DNA from: Ustulina deusta
Lineage: Eukaryota > Ascomycota > Sordariomycetes > Xylariales > Xylariaceae
Direction of reading: 5' to 3'
Assembly: GCA_023159155.1 (NCBI GenBank)
Contig: JAJNNX010000023.1
Location: 1-64,000, forward strand
DNA length: 64,000 nucleotides
Position numbers and translations under genes: made by a program
Part shown: piece after piece, positions 57,629-64,000 of the stretch
How the letters are laid out: the number at the start of each line of letters is the position of its first letter
How positions within the stretch are numbered: position 1 is the stretch's first letter
The notes under the pieces: generated by a model
Seen by the model: only the letters and a program-made list of their open reading frames with translations
The model's database searches: none
What the model was told of the DNA's origin: nothing

Positions 57629-58300
57629 ATTAGAGAAGATCGGCGGCGGCGACTAGAGCTTTAGCAAATAGTGAAGTCGGGCTTTGATTAAGAAAGACGA
57701 GGGCTTAGGTGAAAATACTAGGAGTTAGGCAACTAAAGCGTGAGCTAAACTAGGAGGAGGGCGGTAACAGGCTTTTAAGTATATCTGAGCCACTATTATT
57801 GAGAAGACTGTTTTGTGTCAGTTTTATAGCCTTTTGTACATTGCTGTCTAGAAATCTGCTTTGTTGTTAGGGACTTGAACCTAATGACCCAGTTTGGGGG
57901 ACGGCTGGTTTAGCGGTAGATTTTTTGATAGATCTTCCGAAAAGCAGGGCCTAGGCTATTGACGGCGGCCTTTATTCTGCCCTTTTAGCCAGTGCATATT
58001 ACAAGATAAACTAGAATATTCTATTGGATTAAGGCAGCTTACGCTAGAGTTAATATAAGTGCTTGCCTTAATAATAGGGGGTATTAAAAAAATAGCAATG
58101 CTGAAAAGGTTTCCTTGAGCGATTTTGACCCGTTTGTTCTCAGTTCTATGATATTTTGCTAAGAACGTGTTCTATAGGGCTGACGTAGCACACTAGATTG
58201 GCAACGCACTTGAGGAACTTGCCCGACTGCCTTGCTTTAAGGCTATGCTCCACTAAGGCCAAATTTCAAGGGCAAAGACAAAGCAGCCTGCGGTTTTGTT
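57629..58300. other. intergenic, nothing recognised
   Basis: AT-leaning DNA with short ORFs between the repetitive gene remnant and the 0.73-kb repeat family. Nothing I can support. Confidence 0.35.
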
Positions 58301-58500
58301 CCACAGTATGAAAGATGTAACGAAGCCGCTAATCTTGCAGAACAGCTGTTCTATTATACGCTTATTTGGAAGCTGCAGAGCTAGCCACACAACCTTTTTT
58401 TGCAAGGTAGAGCAACTATGGCTAAGTCTCTCTAAACACGACGAGCGTGTTATAGGCTGCTTTGATGGGTTAGATCGGGAGTCAAAGCGTAGGTTTAGGA
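58300..58500. repeat. partial unit of the 0.73-kb repeat family
   Basis: GAAGCCGCTAATCTTGCAG...CAGCTGTTCTATTA...GGAAGCTGCAGAGCTAGC...GTAGAGCAAC matches, with many changes, the right-hand part of the next unit (59030-59140) and 62510-62620. It is followed directly by the left-hand part of the full unit, so units are arranged head to tail. Confidence 0.6.
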
Positions 58501-59345
58501 TTGGATGGCGAAGAGGAAGCGCTGCTAGTATGCTTACAGGGGCTTGGAAACGGGTTTTTTAAGTCTGGCCGGATCTGGCTAACATTAAAACGCTTTGGGC
58601 TTCGAACCGCAAGGCTGGCTTGAACTCGCAAAGGACCATCGGCGTTTATTATATAGATATATAAGGCAGAATCTGCCTTACCGCCGATCACAGCTATAGT
58701 TTATTGGAGACTTTAAATCGGCATTATTAACTGCGGCATTAGCTGCTACTTTAGGTATCCGCGTTGGTTGAATACAATATTAACCGGAACAGTTGGTTTT
58801 CCTTCTCTAGTTTAGCTAGGTTTGCTGCTTCGCACAAGATGTAATACCTTTACAAAAGCATTTTAGTAGGATCTAGTTTAATAGCACCGTAATAAAGTAG
58901 AATCAAAAAGCAGAGAAAGCCAGCATATTTGTTATTTTTTATAGCTTTTAAGCTTAACAGCTAGCAGCTCGTAAAAAAAAAAGCAGCCTAAAATCTACTT
59001 AATAAATTAAATATTCTATAGGATATATAGCAAAACAAAGCTGCTAATTTTGCAACTAATTCAGCTGTTCTATTACGCGTCTCCTTTGAAGCTGCAGCAC
59101 TAGCTACCTTACTCTCCTTCGAATAGTAGAGCAACAAGATAACGCGGTCTTGTCATCTGCCCGAAGCCAAAGCCCCTCCTCTACACGTGAGCGCCTTGTG
59201 AACTACTGCCTAGAGTTAGGTCGGCCGTTAAGGTGCAGACACGTATACGCGGGACTAAAACAACGGACACGCAGGTAGAGTTGGGTTTGGATGCGCAGAG
59301 TAAGCGCTATAAGTATGCCTATAATAGGGGTTGAAAGAACGGATC
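58501..59345. repeat. 0.73-kb repeat, copy 1 (with start of a next unit)
   Basis: 58507-59236 is homologous to 61984-62712 over nearly its full length: GGAAGCGCTGCTAGTATGC at the left; CTTCGAACCGCAAGGC, TTATTGGAGACTTTRAATCGGC and GTTGGTTGAATACAATATTA inside; CACGTGAGCGCCTTGTG near the right end. It contains TAAGGCAGAATCTGCCTTA (58664-58682), an inverted repeat with a one-base loop. 59281-59345 looks like the left end of a further diverged unit. On the minus strand GGTTCGAAGCC resembles a Pol III B box, but no matching A box was found. Confidence 0.75.
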
Positions 59346-60154
59346 TTAAACTATATAGCTCATATAGCGAACACCGAAATGCCATGGGCCTTGGGCTGTT
59401 AACCATTGGCGTGGGATATCGCTCGTGGCTACTTCGAATCGCACCCTCACCTTTTCGCCTTGGACGGGGAAGAAGGGTCACCGACTTTGACCGTATGTGG
59501 AGAATCTCTCAACGTTGACCCTTAATCGAACGTTGTTCTCAGCGATTCTAGCAAGTTATAATATCCACTCGATAGTGAATAGTAGCCCATCTGCGTCCCG
59601 TGGTTTGTTCTGTGTTTAAGTAGTGGCGCTGTTTTCGAACCCAGCCTTGGCGGCAAGCTTCCCTCAGTTGGCCTAGCTGCATATTAGCTTGCCTGGCAGG
59701 GTAAAGAGAGTAAGAGGAGTGGCTGCGCACGACGGGCTTCTTGTCAAAGCATTCCTAGACTTTAGCGACAGCCATCATGTCCTTGGCGATGCTCTTCTCG
59801 GAGATGGCAGGGTTGGATGCTATCTTGGTTCGTCGCGGAGAATCATTCAGAGCAGGGAACAACAGCACCAGCCCTTGAGAAAGCGCGTGTTCTGGGGATG
59901 CAAATGCGGATGCAGGCGAGTTAGGTGGAATCAAATGCGAAATGCAGGGAGTAGAAGGAAAGAGGAAAAAAGGGGTTTTGTTTTTGTTTTGGGAGAGAGA
60001 GGGGGGGGGGGGGGGGGAATAGGTAGGACACTAAACCTGCCCCGTGTTGGTTCTGACCACGGCCCGTGCCACGCTCAGGAATCCTAAATATGCATTTTTA
60101 CATGGTGTGGTGAGAATAACTGGCTCTACTCGCTGAGGGCTCGATATTTATACC
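59346..60154. other. intergenic with a G17 run
   Basis: No gene supported. 59985-60017 is a purine tract ending in about 17 consecutive G, preceded by GAGAGAGAG. A 132-codon open stretch spans this tract but owes its length to the simple sequence. Confidence 0.4.
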
Positions 60155-61502
60155 TTACATGTTGGAAATAAACGTGGCAAGTACTGCCGCATAAGCAGCA
60201 GTCACCACCATCATCTCCAAGTTAGAAACCTTGAGCATGGCCGTTATAATAAAGGCAAACACTAGGATGAAAAAGAAAGAAATGATGATCTGAGTGTCCC
60301 TAGATTGGTGTGATAGGGTAGCTAGCGGGACAATGAAGAAGACACCCGTAACGACCACAGCAGCAGCTTTAGGAACTCCAGTACTATCCCGTCTTCCGAA
60401 CATATGATCCCCCCATCGCGAAATCGAGTTGTGCGCTTTGCCCGCCAACACCTTGGCTTGTAACAAGTAACTTTGACTTTGCTTTCGGCATGAAGGACCT
60501 AACCCCATTTACTCAGGACAGAATCTGCATATTGTTTTTTGATTGCTCTAATTCCTCTTGAGATATTTTGTCGTCCTCTGACACATATGACTTGTTGACC
60601 CCGATGAGGACGAAGGGGAGATTTTTGTTAGCCGTTTTAAGTTTCTCCTTGTGTACTGCACAAATAGCTCGAAGGGCGTCGCGGGAGTATGCCCAGTAGA
60701 TAGTGAGGCTAGATGACGTGGAATATTGGATATCAATGATCGACCCGCACCCATAAGGTGTTAGATAGTCTTTGGGGTTCTCCAACAAATCCTGCTCTTG
60801 TCTTAGTAAAAACAGAGATTGCTGGATGCTATAACGCACCTTTACGGGCTCCCGGGTCCGATCTACACCATTCGAATAAACCACCAAAACTTCAGGTCCT
60901 GGAGAGCTGCAGTCTAAGTAGTGATCATTTGAGATGATGTTTGTAAAGAATTCCTTGTTTGCTGTTTTAACGGCATAACGTAAAACATCCTCTATCCATT
61001 TATGCTCTTATTTTAGTATATTATCCGACAACACATGTAAGTAGCATAACTTACCTATAAAGCAGGCCTTATTATTGTGATGTTCTTTGAAAGAGACATT
61101 TGATCGTCCATATCCTCGAAAGAATCGACCAAATTTCCATTCACGAATATCTCGTTAGCTGTTTTAACAGCGTAAGATAGAAAGTCGTTTATGTATGCCT
61201 TACTTTCTTTTAGTATAAAAGTATTCATTATCGAAATAACGCACCTGAGCTGGTTCGAATGGATTATCGACATTCGAAAGGAATGGGTAAGGCTTAGGTT
61301 TTGGCGAGGCAGTTGTCTTTAGAATATTAAGAAGACCCGCGGAAGCGCCAGCTCGACGAATCCAGTCTCGCTCTTTTGCCACTCGCCATAGGAAGATGAC
61401 TAACAATACGATATTAACCAAGAGGTAAAAGATGATCCAATAATAAAGAAAGACACCCAGGTGAATCGATTCCATTGCGATTATAGGGAGTGTAGCAAAC
61501 AT
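60155..61502 (-). pseudogene. membrane-anchored, possibly Ras-like gene with duplicated exon
   Basis: Exons 61502-61245, 61198-61055 and 61004-60513 join in phase 0. Exon 1 has one TM (FLYYWIIFYLLVNIVLLVIF). Exon 2 (AYINDFLSYAVKTANEIFV) and the start of exon 3 (HKWIEDVLRYAVKTANKEFF) are homologous, a tandem exon duplication. Exon 2 ends in TAG directly before GTAAGT, where CAG would restore the frame. Later text, LTIYWAYSRDALRAICAVHK then LPFVLIGVNKSYVSEDDKIS, recalls the last strands of Ras-like GTPases (N-K-x-D region); the P-loop is not seen. A +/-1 shift near 60512 separates the C-terminal part, which has two or three TMs ending NLEMMVVTAAYAAVLATFIS, like DUF6594 proteins. Family placement is tentative. 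Confidence 0.5.
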
Positions 61503-61983
61503 TATATCTCGCGGGGGTCACGATGCGTGATCAAATCAAGCAATGAGGTTTGTAAAAAGTAGGTTAAATGATGTAGGCAATACTCAGTGTATAAATTTAA
61601 ACCAATTTTATTTCTGGACGAAGACAGAGCTTTATATAATGGAAGCAGCGGACAGGGGCAGGTGTTTGACTCTACTGGCTCCCCTTTTCCCTGGGTTTGA
61701 AAGGGCTAGAAGCCTCCTTCAGGAGACCTGGTCGGGCTTCATATGACCTAAAGCAATGGATCATTAAAGGGGGATCGCTAGTTCCACAGGTACACCACGT
61801 AGGATGCGTGCTATATTTGGTTCTATCCTAGCATTGCTAGTATTGTTATCTATTCCCTGTTTCTTTTTATGGGCTAAACCTTGCATATCGTGATACAGCG
61901 GCAGGAGCGAGGGTCTAAGCATAGGGCGGCTAGGATGAGATCGAAAAGACCGCCATTAACTTAAGAGGTAGACTCTGCTGATA
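61503..61983. other. intergenic, nothing recognised
   Basis: Upstream of the duplicated-exon gene. Short ORFs only. No promoter element that I can name. Confidence 0.35.
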
Positions 61984-62712
61984 GGATGGGAAGCGCTGCT
62001 AGTATGCCTATAGGGGCTTGGAGACAGGTCTCTCAAGTCTGGCCGGATCCGGTCAACATTGAAAAGCCTTGGGCTTCGAACCGCAAGGCCGGCTTGAACT
62101 CGCAAAAGGCCATTAGTGTTTATTGTGTACATATGTAAGGCAGAATCTGCCTTACTGCCTATTATAGCTATGATTTATTGGAGACTTTGAATCGGCGTTA
62201 TTAACTACGGCGTTAGCTGCTACTTTGGGTATTCGCGTTGGTTGAATACAATATTAACCGGAATAGTCGGTCTCCCGTTTCTATTACAGTTAGGGTTGCT
62301 GCTTCGTACAAGATTTTACACCTTTATGAGAGCATTTTGATAGGATCTAGCTTGTCAGTACCGTAATAAAATAGAAGTAAGGGGCGGAAAGAGCTAGTAT
62401 ATTTGTTATCTTTGCAGCTTTCGAGCTTAACAACCAGCGGCTTATAGAAAGAAGGCAGCCCAAAATCTACTTAATAAATTAAATGTCCTACAGGATCAAT
62501 AGTAAAACAAAACTGCTGATCTCGCAACTAATTTAGCTGTTTTATTACGCGCCTCCTTTGAACCGCAGTACTAGCTACCTTACTCTTCTTCGGATTATGG
62601 AGCAATAAGATAACGTGGTTTTGTTATCTGCCCGAAGCCAAAGCCTCTTTTCTACACGTGAGCGCCTTGTGGACTACTGCTAATAGTTACGCCGGCCGTT
62701 AAAGTGCAGACA
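61984..62712. repeat. 0.73-kb repeat, copy 2
   Basis: Collinear with 58507-59236, with frequent transitions. The TAAGGCAGAATCTGCCTTA inverted repeat is conserved at 62134-62152. The two copies are in the same orientation and bracket 2.7 kb that includes the duplicated-exon gene. No ORF is conserved between copies. Confidence 0.75.
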
Positions 62713-62753
62713 TATATAAACAGGATCCACTTCTCTTTTCCTACCTGGATCAT

Positions 62754-63098
62754 TGATCACGGTCACGTGACGGCTCACTGGATCACAGTGATCCAGGCTC
62801 ACTGAGCTACAAGTGAGCCATTGCTCTATCATATTTCCTATGTCTATATAACTTCATGATTTCCTTTATATCTAGTCACTCTTTTATATAGTTCCTTAGC
62901 TATCAATCTTACACACTTATTGACCCCTACCTCAATGAACCAACTACAGAGTGAACCTTTGTCTTCTCTCTGTGGTGGGAGCCCCCTGAAGTCTCCCTAA
63001 CGAACACTCTGTTGATCACCCTATTGTTACCTGCAAATCAAGAACCCCCCAACGTTACTGCCCTTACCTCTCAGGTGATGTAAGGCAGGTTCGTTACA
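62754..63098. mobile_element. solo-LTR-like element, copy 2, truncating a gene
   Basis: Matches 34823-35156, with the same TG start region and an identical end, GTGATGTAAGGCAGGTTCGT-TACA. Its right end abuts a coding exon of a minus-strand gene (…GEKLVS) with no spacer, so the element cuts that gene. Its left side lies about 40 bp from the 0.73-kb repeat. No clear target duplication was found. Confidence 0.65.
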
Positions 63099-63700
63099 GG
63101 ACACCAGCTTTTCTCCGTCGTCAATTATATAAATCTGTAAAACCAATGTTAGTTATACATTCACACTCGACTACCGTGCAACTCGGCAATGGGAAACCAC
63201 CGGCGATGCTATGCATTTGTCAACGTCGAGACATGCGAAGCGTGGCCTGTTCATTTCTCATTGCCAAATCGGACAATATCTTCGAAAGGGGGGTAGAGTT
63301 ATCATACCGCAGTAAAAACCTGCAGATTCGCGACAAACCACAGATCGTAGAACAACTAATATCGACATGGCTAGTATAGCGCATATCTCATCTAGCCTTC
63401 TCTATACATACCTCTGCGTTCGTCGGTTGTGAGTGCTGTCAGTTCTATCAGCTCTATGAGTCCTCAGCAACGTGAATTCTGGGAAGAATGAGATACCTTT
63501 TTAAAGCAGGGGATTTTGTTTGCGTCGGATCTGCGACATAAGGACTCGGTGTCCTGCAGCAGTTCATCAAAGTTTCGTGACTCTCCCGGGGGGAGAAGCT
63601 TTCCGTCGTCAACGACAGGGCTGGCAAGCCAACCCAATTTCTGTCCCACAAAAAGTTCCGAGTCCTCGCTAGAGGAAGCATTGTGGTCGTGGTGCGACAT
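63099..63700 (-). pseudogene. unknown gene cut by the LTR-like element
   Basis: ATG at 63700 gives MSHHDHNASSSEDSELFVGQ and KLGWLASPVVDDGKLLPPGE. After ANKIPCFKK an A-run needs a one-base shift to continue as GISFFPEFTLLRTHRADRTD. Exon 2 (63370-63175) continues in phase, HVDISCSTICGLSRICRFLL to EQATLRMSRR, with TGA at 63222-63220 where CGA would fit. A 40-nt intron with a TAACTAAC branch point leads to IYIIDDGEKLVS, which stops at the LTR-like element. Splice phases agree throughout, so this was a real gene. I do not recognise it. Confidence 0.5.
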
Positions 63701-64000
63701 CTTCCCATCACATGACAAGATCTCTGCAGCTTGGACTGTTACTGATGGAAGGAAAAACGATGGCGATTCAGGCAAACCACAAAAGAAAACAAAACACGAA
63801 AAACCATCCTTAGGTACTTAGTCACTCTATCTAGGGGCGCTCCGCTCGTATTTGAACATCCGCCGGGCTACCAACTAGACTGAATTGGAGTACCCTAAGA
63901 AGTGGGAGTGAATTGTTTAATTTTTCTACAAGGGTTGAATAATCTAAGAAAAGCGACAACCTACTTCTGATCGGATTTCTTTTTCTGTTTTCAGCCCCCA
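63701..64000. other. right edge, nothing recognised
   Basis: Upstream region of the LTR-truncated gene, up to the window end. No feature supported. Confidence 0.3.

Noticed and set aside
58595..58620. tRNA- or SINE-like B box (GGTTCGAAGCC on minus)
   Set aside because: No A box at proper spacing and no cloverleaf could be folded by eye.

Overview
The window is a nuclear chromosome segment from a filamentous ascomycete (Pezizomycotina-type fungus). The signs are short spliceosomal introns (about 40-85 nt) with GTAAGT/GTGAGT donors and CTAAC branch points, a FunK1-type kinase, an NB-ARC/TPR NLR remnant, fungal transcription-factor families, a Tad-like LINE, and decay resembling repeat-induced point mutation (RIP). 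The species cannot be named from sequence alone. The gene density, repeat load and number of broken genes suggest an accessory, subtelomeric or pericentromeric compartment.

Layout. 1-5430 is an extremely AT-rich tandem array with a period of about 160 bp. 5431-8489 is balanced-composition DNA with no gene I can support. 8490-10632 is a two-intron gene ending in a Myb/SANT-like domain. 10633-17880 is a graveyard: a duplicated palindromic repeat, a decayed coiled-coil ORF, an NLR pseudogene, an ankyrin-ClpB-like AAA+ gene with an amber codon, and a transcription-factor pseudogene carrying a 199-bp insertion flanked by an 11-bp repeat. 17881-24841 is mostly unassigned, with a decayed gag-like stretch and a 75-bp minisatellite.

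24842-39662 is the healthy core: a four-TM protein, a C2H2/C2HC-finger protein, a basic/acidic nuclear-like protein, an N/Q-rich protein, a MADS-box-like protein, a nucleoside-hydrolase-like protein, a small three-exon gene and a FunK1-like kinase. 40212-45256 holds a Ca2+/H+ exchanger, a multi-TM gene and an EST1-type-like gene, all interrupted by in-frame stops.

45257-50936 is an apparently full-length two-ORF Tad-clade LINE with both ORFs open and overlapping by ATGA. It separates the truncated EST1-like gene from a truncated BTB gene. 51367-64000 is again repeat-rich: 5'-truncated LINE tails in tandem, an internally repetitive pseudogene, a 0.73-kb repeat present twice, a broken membrane-protein gene with a duplicated exon, and an LTR-like element that truncates another gene at 63098/63099.

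Most broken genes carry isolated CAG-to-TAG or TGG-to-TAG type changes while the LINE is open. This suggests old C-to-T mutational decay followed by a recent LINE insertion. No single operon-like system is visible. The most unusual intact material is the 30.3-34.6 kb trio (N/Q-rich, MADS-like, nucleoside-hydrolase-like).
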